DNA of 5,035 nt from Promethearchaeota archaeon. GTDB lineage: Archaea; Asgardarchaeota; Lokiarchaeia; Sigyniarchaeales; SOKP01. Positions 1-5,035 of this stretch are shown one piece after another (within the stretch, counting starts at the first letter, position 1; every line of letters begins with the position of its first letter). The notes beneath the pieces were generated by a model. The model was given only the letters and a program-made list of their open reading frames with translations, made no database searches and had not been told where the DNA came from. Position numbers and translations under genes: made by a program. The stretch spans positions 1 to 5,035 of the forward strand of contig JAUWNA010000184.1 in assembly GCA_030612905.1 (NCBI GenBank), given 5' to 3'.

Positions 1-453
1 CCTAGAGATAACACTTGCATTAGTAACTTCCGCTCCAGTTCCAGATGTAGTAGTGATAGCAACAAATTTTGACTTATTTCTCAGTTTATACAGTTCTCCG
101 TTAAAGGGATGGATATCATCAAGAATAAGTTCAGGGAATTCATTTAAACACCATACGACCTTAGCCGTATCCATAACTGAGCCGCCACCTAAACCTATGA
201 CCAAATCAGGGGCGTAATCGATACATTGTTGTCTCGCAGATAGTACGTCATCTTCGTGAGGATCTGGTTGTACATCAGTAAAAACTTTATATTTTTTTCC
301 AAATTCGTCTAATTTTTCAGTTAAAATCTTTAAATAACCTAATTCTTCTAACACCTTATCTGTTACAACAAATACTTTTTCGCCAGGAATAAATTCAAGA
401 AAATCTATGGCATCTTCGCCATATATAATACCTGGACTATAAAAAAACCACAT
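1..453 (-). CDS. Iron-containing alcohol dehydrogenase, N-terminal part (3' end outside window)
   Basis: The reading frame is open from an ATG at 453 to the window edge, giving 151 codons of a family usually about 380-400 residues long. It starts MWFFYSPGIIYGEDAIDFL, a typical opening of group III (iron-dependent) alcohol dehydrogenases. Residues 86-98 carry the dinucleotide-binding GLGGGSVMDTAK motif, and residues 134-144 carry TTTSGTGAEVT, the second conserved block of this family. The metal-binding Asp and His residues lie in the C-terminal domain and are outside the window, so the metal and substrate cannot be judged. Family members are cytoplasmic NAD(P)H-dependent enzymes that interconvert alcohols and aldehydes or ketones. 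The start is well supported: AGGTGA (462-467 on the complementary strand) is complementary to the archaeal 16S 3' end and sits 8 nt before the ATG. The gene is divergent from the 587-1012 gene. Family assignment is secure; substrate is unknown. Confidence 0.92.
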   Translation of the reverse strand, partial: MWFFYSPGIIYGEDAIDFLEFIPGEKVFVVTDKVLEELGYLKILTEKLDEFGKKYKVFTDVQPDPHEDDVLSARQQCIDYAPDLVIGLGGGSVMDTAKVVWCLNEFPELILDDIHPFNGELYKLRNKSKFVAITTTSGTGAEVTNASVISR

Positions 454-586
454 TTAGTTTTTCACCTAACACTTATTTTTGGAGTTATATTTAATATAAT
501 TATTTACGATCCATAAAATATTAATTAATTGCAATTGAGTTTATTTTAATAATATTTCTTAAAAAAATTATCAATGGTAAAGAGTT
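454..586. promoter_or_regulatory. Divergent promoter region between the alcohol dehydrogenase and the 141-aa gene
   Basis: This 133-bp AT-rich gap must hold the promoters of both flanking genes. Seen directly: a perfect 7-bp inverted repeat with a one-base centre (TTATATT-T-AATATAA, 485-499), the palindromes TTAATTAA (521-528) and AATTGCAATT (527-536), and TTTATTTTAA (540-549). The 485-499 element lies about 30-45 bp before the alcohol dehydrogenase ATG, which fits an archaeal TATA box serving a short leader with the AGGTGA site. TTTATTTTAA lies 37 bp before the ATG at 587 and could be the TATA box of that gene. All of this is inference from spacing and composition. Confidence 0.4.
462..467 (-). 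promoter_or_regulatory. Shine-Dalgarno site of the alcohol dehydrogenase gene
   Basis: The complementary strand reads AGGTGA, a six-base match to the archaeal anti-Shine-Dalgarno sequence, with 8 nt between it and the ATG ending at 453. This fixes the start codon of the alcohol dehydrogenase. TyrRS and the metallophosphoesterase in this window have no comparable site. Confidence 0.7.
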
Positions 587-1012
587 ATGGAAGAATCTGA
601 GAAAGAAAACTTGTTTATTACTTTTAAGGGCGTTATCGAAAGCATAATACTAGATAAACGCAGAAATCCAAAGAACGATAAAACGCTTGATAACTTTCGA
701 GCAAGGTTAAACATGGGGCTTCAAACTGAAGAGGATTTTTACTTGTGGGTTAATCTTACCGCCAAGAATGGAAAATACACCTTTGGTAAAGGTAAATTGG
801 AAGAATATGATTTAGAGATAATGTCAACACCAGAAGATTTAATGGGTTTTTCTAGCGGCGAAAACTCAACGCTTCACATGATGCTTAAAAAGAATAAATA
901 CGGATTTAAAAAGTTAAGATATGATAAAAGCAGCGACGGAAAAAGAAATTTTGGTATATTGTTAAAACTACCGAAAGTCCTCGTGTTAGACAAGATTAAA
1001 GCGCCAAAATAA
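587..1012 (+). CDS. Uncharacterised 141-residue protein, possibly SCP2-like
   Basis: I do not recognise this protein with confidence. It is a complete, lysine-rich, soluble protein without signal peptide or membrane segment. Residues 50-100 read like the small SCP2 (sterol carrier protein 2) fold: a strand with an aromatic core (DFYLWVNLTAKNGKYTF), then EEYDLEIMSTPEDLMGFSSG, resembling the pattern in which a 'D-hydrophobic' strand is followed by a helix with 'edl' and a Gly-Glu turn. The C-terminal part (residues 119-135) has a conserved-looking GKRNFGILLKLPKVLVLD block. Members of that fold bind lipids or serve as accessory domains, but a lipid role here is only a guess. The start is the first ATG after an in-frame TAA at 578-580; an ATG at 574 is out of frame. 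The upstream GGTAAAGAG is at best a weak ribosome binding site. It is transcribed away from the alcohol dehydrogenase and converges on the metallophosphoesterase. That the gene is real is likely from its length and clean frame. Confidence 0.75.
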   Translation: MEESEKENLFITFKGVIESIILDKRRNPKNDKTLDNFRARLNMGLQTEEDFYLWVNLTAKNGKYTFGKGKLEEYDLEIMSTPEDLMGFSSGENSTLHMMLKKNKYGFKKLRYDKSSDGKRNFGILLKLPKVLVLDKIKAPK

Positions 1013-1013
1013 G

Positions 1014-1018
1014 AAAAA
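1014..1018 (-). terminator. Possible oligo-T terminator of the metallophosphoesterase gene
   Basis: On the complementary strand a T5 run (followed by further T-rich sequence) lies about 36 bp beyond the stop codon at 1054, close to the end of the convergent gene. It fits an archaeal U-tract terminator but is short. Confidence 0.3.
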
Positions 1019-1035
1019 TTACTACGAATTATTAA

Positions 1036-1041
1036 TTTTTT
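1036..1041 (+). terminator. Oligo-T terminator of the 141-aa gene
   Basis: A T6 run lies 24 bp after the TAA stop at 1010-1012, in the convergent gap. Archaeal RNA polymerase commonly terminates at such T-tracts without a hairpin. Assigned from position and composition only. Confidence 0.4.
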
Positions 1042-1053
1042 ATCAAATTTCTT

Positions 1054-1680
1054 TTAATATTTATATCGAATTTGGTTGTTTTCAAAAACAAAATAGGATT
1101 TTAAATCCTTAAATCTCGCAGCTCTTATATCGTACTGATATAAAACCACATTGATCTCCCCCGTTTTTTCAATTATATTTAAAGTAATAAACGAAGGATT
1201 ACCGCTTGCTACAAAAGACCACGCTCCAGTAACACTACCGGGATTTAACAGCAAGATCTCTTTCTGAAGAAAAATCTCTTCTTTATGCGTATGTCCAGAT
1301 ATTAAAACATTAAAACTTTTTTCGATAGCAATCAACTCAAGCTGAGAATGATCCCCCCTTGGTGATATTTGATGGCCATGAGTTAACCCAACAATTAAAT
1401 TATCATTGTCTCTAATAGATGTATTTAAACTTCGATAGACTGGAGCATCTCGATTCCCCCCGTAATAATCCATATTCCCTATTACAACAAATAGATTTCT
1501 CTTTGTAATTAAATTTAAAAAATTCATGAATTTTGGAGCATTTACTACGTCACCAGTAAAAAAAGTGTAATCAAATTTTTCAATTTCAACTAATTGCTCT
1601 AACTTTGTGATAATTTGATCTGGAACGCTTTTAGCCCTACGAGGCAAGTGAGAATCTCCAATTGCTAATATTTTTATCAT
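1054..1680 (-). CDS. Vps29-like calcineurin-type metallophosphoesterase
   Basis: A complete 208-residue protein with all motifs of the YfcE/MJ0936/Vps29 group: GDSH (8-11), GD (43-44), GNMD (68-71), THGH (100-103), GHTH (129-132) and NPGS (146-149). The predicted metal ligands D9, H11, D44, N69, H101, H130 and H132 are all present, so two-metal phosphodiesterase chemistry is possible. Several stretches outside the catalytic residues resemble eukaryotic Vps29 as I remember it: LPRRAKSVP after the first motif, THGHQISPRGD, LISGHTHK, and NPGSVTGAW followed by a PSF strand. Eukaryotic Vps29 is a retromer and commander subunit of about 182 residues with an altered metal site. The longer length here comes from inserts near residues 31-39 and 72-86 and a C-terminal tail. 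The MIKILAIGDSH start is typical of the family. No Shine-Dalgarno site is visible; a TATA-like box at 1702-1720 suggests its own promoter. The function may be a phosphodiesterase or a protein scaffold; the sequence does not decide. Confidence 0.9.
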   Translation of the reverse strand: MIKILAIGDSHLPRRAKSVPDQIITKLEQLVEIEKFDYTFFTGDVVNAPKFMNFLNLITKRNLFVVIGNMDYYGGNRDAPVYRSLNTSIRDNDNLIVGLTHGHQISPRGDHSQLELIAIEKSFNVLISGHTHKEEIFLQKEILLLNPGSVTGAWSFVASGNPSFITLNIIEKTGEINVVLYQYDIRAARFKDLKSYFVFENNQIRYKY

Positions 1681-1701
1681 AATTAGCTAGCTTGTAGTTT
1701 A

Positions 1702-1720
1702 TTATTTAATAAAATAAAAA
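1702..1720 (-). promoter_or_regulatory. Candidate TATA-box region of the metallophosphoesterase gene
   Basis: The complementary strand reads TTTTTATTTTATTAAATAA, about 22-40 bp before the ATG at 1680. This is the right distance for an archaeal TATA box driving a leaderless or very short-leader mRNA, in line with the absence of a Shine-Dalgarno site. It lies downstream of the TyrRS T8 tract. Composition alone in AT-rich DNA is weak evidence. Confidence 0.3.
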
Positions 1721-1743
1721 GATTTCAATAGACAAGACAACCG

Positions 1744-1751
1744 AAAAAAAA
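1744..1751 (-). terminator. Oligo-T terminator of tyrosyl-tRNA synthetase
   Basis: The complementary strand has a T8 run 15 bp beyond the TAA stop at 1767-1769, with no strong hairpin before it. This fits archaeal intrinsic termination at U-tracts and separates TyrRS from the metallophosphoesterase gene downstream. Confidence 0.5.
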
Positions 1752-1766
1752 TATAAAATTCTAAAT

Positions 1767-2903
1767 TTATCTTGTTATTATTAACTCTTCTAATTCTTTT
1801 TTCATTTTTTGGATGCTCGGTTGCGCAAAATGTTTACGGACAGGTTCTAGTATGTCAACAATCTTGTTTGCAACTCCGATCTTCAGATCAAGTGGATGTA
1901 GATTTTTGGCTAAAAATGCGTTTTCTAACTCGTCATACGAGTTAAATTCTATATCTCCACCAAATTTTGGTTTTCTCTCAATCTGAATGCTTGAATTTTT
2001 ATTTCTGAAAATGACAAATTTAGCCCAATCTAAAATGGGATTAATAGTAACATTCCCTTCTGGACAAAATGCAGATTTTACCAAAGTTTTGATCTTGTCA
2101 GGAGTATCGCTTACAAATACTGCTGAATCTTTTACTGATTTACTCATTTTCATATCCGACCACATTTCTTGAAGTTGTGCGGGATCTTCAATAGGCCAGA
2201 TAGATGGTTTTTTCAATCCAAGAATCAAGTGATGGTGAACGCAGATTGGTTTTATCTTTTCTCCAGAAACACCCATAAGGTTATTTTTCTTCATTTTTAG
2301 AGCAACATCTCTAGCAATAACATGCGCTTTTCGCTGATCATAACCCGCATGAGCTAAATTAACGTTTTGTATGAATATATCGGCTACTTGCATTGCAGGA
2401 TAGAGTAATTTGGCAAAATCAACGCCTTCACCTAACTTTCGCCCCATTATAGTGATGCTTCTATGCATTCTGTTAAGCGTGGTGTTTTTACATACATCAA
2501 TAAATGTTTCCCAATAATCATCGTTATTATGATAAAGATCTGTACCAAGAGTAAACTTAACTTTCTCTGGATCTGCCCCAACGGCTTTCAAGCATGCTAT
2601 TAAGCCTTCTTTAAAATATCCAACCGCTACTTTCTGGATTTGTTCTCGATCTCCGCCTAATTTATCGTTTATCCAACTATGCCAATCAGCTAGAAATATT
2701 GTACAATTAGCTCCAGCATCAAGAAAATCCTTAATTTTTGACATACAAACGATTCCTGTTCCTAAGTGAACCTTTCCGGAGATTTCAAATCCAATATAGT
2801 GATTTAAAGGAATAGCTGTTTCTAAATAAAGTTTTAAATCGTCATCAGTTAAAATTTCTTCAGTTCCTCTTTTAATTAAATCAAATCTTTCTGCTACATC
2901 CAT
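1767..2903 (-). CDS. tyrS: Tyrosyl-tRNA synthetase, archaeal (Pyrococcus-like) type
   Basis: A complete 378-residue class I aminoacyl-tRNA synthetase that charges tRNA-Tyr with tyrosine in the cytoplasm. The tyrosine pocket start HYIGFEISGK (35-44) leads into HLGTG (46-50), the archaeal form of the HIGH motif. FLADWHSWIN (70-79), YPAMQVADIF (168-177), GYDQRKAHVIARD (187-199) and KMSKS (252-256) follow in the expected order. D189 and Q190 are the family tyrosine-recognition positions. The C-terminal domain contains FCPEGNV, KFGGD and the LHPLDLK block that ends the archaeal enzyme. Length, the HHHL segment (223-226), the insert before KMSKS and the ITR ending match the Pyrococcus enzyme of about 375 residues as I recall it, rather than the shorter Methanocaldococcus enzyme. 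The start agrees with that family. No Shine-Dalgarno site precedes the ATG; the upstream bases are ATATATA-rich, so a leaderless mRNA is plausible. It is flanked by non-operonic gaps on both sides. Confidence 0.97.
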   Translation of the reverse strand: MDVAERFDLIKRGTEEILTDDDLKLYLETAIPLNHYIGFEISGKVHLGTGIVCMSKIKDFLDAGANCTIFLADWHSWINDKLGGDREQIQKVAVGYFKEGLIACLKAVGADPEKVKFTLGTDLYHNNDDYWETFIDVCKNTTLNRMHRSITIMGRKLGEGVDFAKLLYPAMQVADIFIQNVNLAHAGYDQRKAHVIARDVALKMKKNNLMGVSGEKIKPICVHHHLILGLKKPSIWPIEDPAQLQEMWSDMKMSKSVKDSAVFVSDTPDKIKTLVKSAFCPEGNVTINPILDWAKFVIFRNKNSSIQIERKPKFGGDIEFNSYDELENAFLAKNLHPLDLKIGVANKIVDILEPVRKHFAQPSIQKMKKELEELIITR

Positions 2904-3056
2904 ATATATAAATAAAATTATAAGATTTAATTATTTTATTACTAAGACTAAAAAGTATGATAAAATAAGGAATAATAAATCAAGGTTTACTAATAAAAAT
3001 ATAGGTTAAACTTAAAGATCCTTGTACAATTTCTAAAATTCCAAATTCCACAATAT

Positions 3057-3112
3057 TTTCACTGCTCAATAGGAGCATTATTATTTTGCAGAAGTAAGTA
3101 ATAGTAGTGAAA
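3057..3112 (+). other. Imperfect long inverted repeat, possible RNA hairpin
   Basis: TTTCACTGCT (3057-3066) pairs with AGTAGTGAAA (3103-3112), 10 pairs with one G-U. Inside, ATTATTATTTT (3077-3087) pairs with GAAGTAAGTAAT (3091-3102) through 11 pairs including three G-U and one bulged A, leaving a GCA loop and a 10-nt bulge on the 5' side. The bulge and 5' arm could instead form the small hairpin TGCTC-AATAG-GAGCA (3063-3077). The wobble pairs exist only in plus-strand RNA. AT-rich DNA produces such structures by chance, so this is a weak call. Confidence 0.25.
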
Positions 3113-3126
3113 TATCATTTATGAAT

Positions 3127-3157
3127 TTTAAAATTTAATACAAATTTTGAATTTTTT
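3127..3157 (+). terminator. AT-rich hairpin followed by T6 on the plus strand
   Basis: Bases 3127-3136 pair with 3142-3151 (core AAAATTT / AAATTTT, one G-U, loop AATAC) and T6 follows directly at 3152-3157. The layout resembles an intrinsic terminator reading rightwards, yet no plus-strand gene lies upstream. The stem is entirely A/T apart from one wobble, so chance is a serious alternative. Confidence 0.2.
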
Positions 3158-3182
3158 CCGTTTAATTTTAAAAGAAATAGAA

Positions 3183-3211
3183 ATAGTAAAAAAAGAAATG
3201 TAATCTAAAAA
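3183..3211 (-). terminator. U-rich terminator region of PPDK
   Basis: On the complementary strand, T5 (3207-3211) and T7 (3188-3194) with additional pyrimidine-rich sequence lie 12-38 bp beyond the TAA stop at 3223-3225. This is typical of archaeal factor-independent termination. No stable hairpin precedes it. Confidence 0.5.
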
Positions 3212-3222
3212 TAGAAAATAGT

Positions 3223-5035
3223 TTATTTTTTTCTTTGTTCAATCTCTGCCTGAGCAGCGGCAATTCTTGCTACTGGAATTCTAAATGGAGAACACGATAC
3301 ATAATCCAAACCTATTGAATAAGCAAACTTAATAGAGCTCGGTTCGCCTCCATGTTCACCACATATTCCTAACTTTAAGTCTGGTCTAGTTTTTCTGCCT
3401 AACTCAATAGCTATTTTCATTAATTTGCCTACGCCGTCTTGATCTAAGAATTCAAAAGGATTTCGTTCTAAAATTTCTTTATTTAGATATACGGGAATGA
3501 ATTTTCCTTCAGCGTCGTCTCGACTAAATCCAAAGGTCATTTGAGTTAAATCGTTAGTACCAAACGAGAAAAACTCTGCTTCCATAGCAATCTCGTCGGC
3601 AGTTAAAGCTGCTCTCGGGATTTCGATCATAGTACCAAATTTGTAATCTAACTCAACGCCATACTCTTTAATAGTTTCTTCTGCTATTTCAAGCAATTGA
3701 GCTTTGACAAATTGTAGTTCTGAAATCATACCGATAAGAGGAATCATTACTTCAGGTATAACATTAACGCCTTTTAGTTTAAGTTCGCAAGCCGCTTGAA
3801 ATATAGCCCTTACTTGCATCTCATTTATCTCAGGCCAAACAATCCCAAGTCGGCAACCCCTTAATCCCATCATCGGATTTTCTTCGGAGAGCGATCTAAT
3901 TAATCTGATAACTTTATTCTTCTTTTTGAGTTCCTCATCAAGTGGGCTAATATCTAATAGGGATTTTGACAAAGAATTCGTCATTTGTAGTTCTTGACGC
4001 TCCAGTAACACTGTAGATAATTCAGGCAAGAACTCATGCAGTGGAGGATCTAATAATCTAATGGTCACTGGTTTTCCCTCCATTATTTTAAAAATCTCTA
4101 AGAAATCTCCTTTTTGCATTGGTAAAATCTTATCTAGTGCGTCTTGACGGTCTTCTTTTGTTTGTGACATTATCATTTTTTGCACAACTGGTAACCTCTC
4201 TTGTGCCATGAACATGTGCTCTGTTCTACACAACCCTATACCCTCAGCACCGAACTCTATGGCTTTATTGGCATCTACAGGGGTGTCCGCGTTTGCTCGT
4301 ACGCCCATAGTCCTAATCTCGTCTGCTATTTCAAGTAATTCTAAAAATTCTCCTTTAATTTCGGGTTGAACCAGAGGAACTTTTCCTTCTATGACGCGTC
4401 CTGTCGTGCCATCAATCGTTATATAATCACCTTCTTCAATTACAGTTCCAGCTATTCTAAATTCTTTATTTTCCTCGTCGATCTCGATATCCTGAGCTCC
4501 AACAACGGCTGGTTTACCCATTCCTCTCGCAACAACAGCTGCGTGAGATGTTTTTCCCCCAAACTGAGTTAATACTCCACTAGAAGCGTATAATCCATGG
4601 ACATCCTCAGGCTTAGTTTGAGGTCGAACTAATATTATCTCTTCTTCTCCAGAATTAGCTAATTCTTCGGCCCTATCTGAGTCAAATATCGCAATTCCCG
4701 AAACTGCGCCCGGTGAAGCGTTAATACCTTTTGCTAAAACATGTACGATTGCACCCTCGTCTATACTTTTAAATAAAAGCTTAGAGATTTTGTCTGGGTC
4801 AATGCTCATTATTGCTTTTTCTTTGTCTATTAAACCTTCTTTAACCATATCTACAGCGATTTTAACTGCTGCCGATGGAGTGCGCTTACCATTTCGAGTC
4901 TGTAAAATGAATAATGTTCCATCTTCGATCGTAAACTCGATATCTTGCATATCTCTATAATGATTCTCGAGTTTATCCATCGTACTCTTCAATTCTTTAT
5001 ATATTTTGGGGAATTCTTTGTCCATTTCATCAAGC
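3223..5035 (-). CDS. ppdK: Pyruvate, phosphate dikinase, C-terminal two thirds (5' end outside window)
   Basis: The frame stays open to the window edge, with about 603 codons visible of a protein usually near 880-900 residues. The Met at 5023-5025 is internal, not the start: the frame continues upstream of it (LDE) and the ATP-grasp domain is missing. Numbered from that Met, residues 1-60 are the end of the ATP-grasp domain (HYRDMQDIEFTIEDG, LQTRNGKRT, diagnostic of PPDK over PEP synthase). Residues about 95-215 are the swivelling domain with catalytic H161 in GGKTSHAAVVARGMG. Residues about 240-595 are the PEP/pyruvate barrel. Its catalytic residues R267 (LCRTEH), R323 (TIRLLDPPLHEF), E468 (TMIEIPRAALT), N491 (FGTNDLTQM) and C555 (GICGEHGG) all match those of the Clostridium symbiosum enzyme. 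The enzyme converts pyruvate, ATP and phosphate to PEP, AMP and pyrophosphate reversibly, in glycolysis or gluconeogenesis. All visible key residues are intact, so it is probably active. Confidence 0.97.
   Translation of the reverse strand, partial: LDEMDKEFPKIYKELKSTMDKLENHYRDMQDIEFTIEDGTLFILQTRNGKRTPSAAVKIAVDMVKEGLIDKEKAIMSIDPDKISKLLFKSIDEGAIVHVLAKGINASPGAVSGIAIFDSDRAEELANSGEEEIILVRPQTKPEDVHGLYASSGVLTQFGGKTSHAAVVARGMGKPAVVGAQDIEIDEENKEFRIAGTVIEEGDYITIDGTTGRVIEGKVPLVQPEIKGEFLELLEIADEIRTMGVRANADTPVDANKAIEFGAEGIGLCRTEHMFMAQERLPVVQKMIMSQTKEDRQDALDKILPMQKGDFLEIFKIMEGKPVTIRLLDPPLHEFLPELSTVLLERQELQMTNSLSKSLLDISPLDEELKKKNKVIRLIRSLSEENPMMGLRGCRLGIVWPEINEMQVRAIFQAACELKLKGVNVIPEVMIPLIGMISELQFVKAQLLEIAEETIKEYGVELDYKFGTMIEIPRAALTADEIAMEAEFFSFGTNDLTQMTFGFSRDDAEGKFIPVYLNKEILERNPFEFLDQDGVGKLMKIAIELGRKTRPDLKLGICGEHGGEPSSIKFAYSIGLDYVSCSPFRIPVARIAAAQAEIEQRKK

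Larger units (their letters stand above)
2904..3222. other. 319-bp AT-rich intergenic region between PPDK and TyrRS
   Basis: No credible gene is present: the longest start-to-stop frames I find are about 19 codons or less. The TyrRS-proximal end (2904-2940) is nearly pure A/T on the complementary strand and must contain the TyrRS promoter, but no single TATA box stands out and no Shine-Dalgarno site is visible. The PPDK-proximal end (3183-3222) holds T-tracts after the PPDK stop. The middle holds a less AT-rich patch (3057-3112) with an imperfect inverted repeat, and an AT hairpin followed by T6 (3127-3157) that faces the plus strand. I recognise no tRNA, CRISPR repeat or known riboswitch. 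Confidence 0.7.

Noticed and set aside
1987..2172. A 61-codon open frame on the plus strand inside TyrRS
   Set aside because: It is fully antisense to a strongly conserved synthetase gene, and its translation shows no recognisable domain.
2981..3024. CAAGG ... CCTTG flanking a short AT-rich segment, considered as a repeat or attachment site
   Set aside because: Only five bases pair cleanly and the flanking bases do not extend the stem. No integrase or mobile gene lies nearby.
3061..3118. A 19-codon minus-strand frame starting MIFHYYYLLL in the PPDK-TyrRS gap
   Set aside because: It is too short, has no ribosome binding site and no family resemblance. A frame this short is expected by chance, and the same bases form a potential hairpin.
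4366..4572. A 68-codon open frame on the plus strand inside PPDK
   Set aside because: It is antisense to the conserved swivelling domain of PPDK, and its composition reflects the opposite strand's codons.
5023..5025. ATG at 5025 as the start of the PPDK gene
   Set aside because: The frame stays open upstream to the window edge, and the protein would lack the ATP-grasp domain that PPDK requires. The preceding residues LDE also suit a continuing PPDK sequence.
1..5035. A defence system, mobile element or CRISPR array
   Set aside because: No transposase, integrase, nuclease, toxin or repeat-spacer pattern is seen. All recognised genes are housekeeping or metabolic, in even spacing and similar composition.

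Overview
The window is an AT-rich stretch (roughly one third G+C by eye) of an archaeal chromosome. Five protein genes are visible: two are cut by the window edges and three are complete. The clearest lineage marker is a complete tyrosyl-tRNA synthetase of the archaeal type, closest in my memory to the Pyrococcus enzyme, with HLGTG and KMSKS motifs. Other archaeal signs are an AGGTGA Shine-Dalgarno sequence, AT-rich TATA-like boxes and oligo-T tracts after the stop codons. The combination with a metallophosphoesterase that reads strikingly like eukaryotic Vps29, and a low G+C content, points to an Asgard (Promethearchaeota, Lokiarchaeia-like) archaeon. That lineage call is an inference and not proven by this window.

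Layout. Positions 1-453 (minus) hold the N-terminal part of an iron-containing alcohol dehydrogenase whose 3' end lies outside. A 133-bp divergent promoter region (454-586) separates it from a 141-residue protein of unknown function (587-1012, plus), which I tentatively relate to SCP2-like small domains. A 41-bp convergent gap with T-tracts on both strands (1013-1053) follows. Then come the Vps29-like metallophosphoesterase (1054-1680, minus) and tyrosyl-tRNA synthetase (1767-2903, minus), separated by 86 bp that contain a T8 tract and a TATA-like box, so they are probably separate transcripts. A 319-bp non-coding gap (2904-3222) contains a U-rich terminator for the next gene and two possible RNA hairpins. 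From 3223 to the window end (minus) runs the C-terminal two thirds of pyruvate, phosphate dikinase.

How the genes relate. They do not form an obvious pathway. PPDK serves pyruvate/PEP interconversion, the alcohol dehydrogenase serves redox balance of an alcohol or aldehyde, TyrRS serves translation, and the Vps29-like protein is either a phosphoesterase or a protein scaffold. Each gene seems to have its own promoter and terminator, so this looks like ordinary core genome rather than a mobile or defence island. The points most worth a second look are the Vps29-like protein with an intact metal site, the uncharacterised 141-residue protein, and the structured patch in the 2904-3222 gap.
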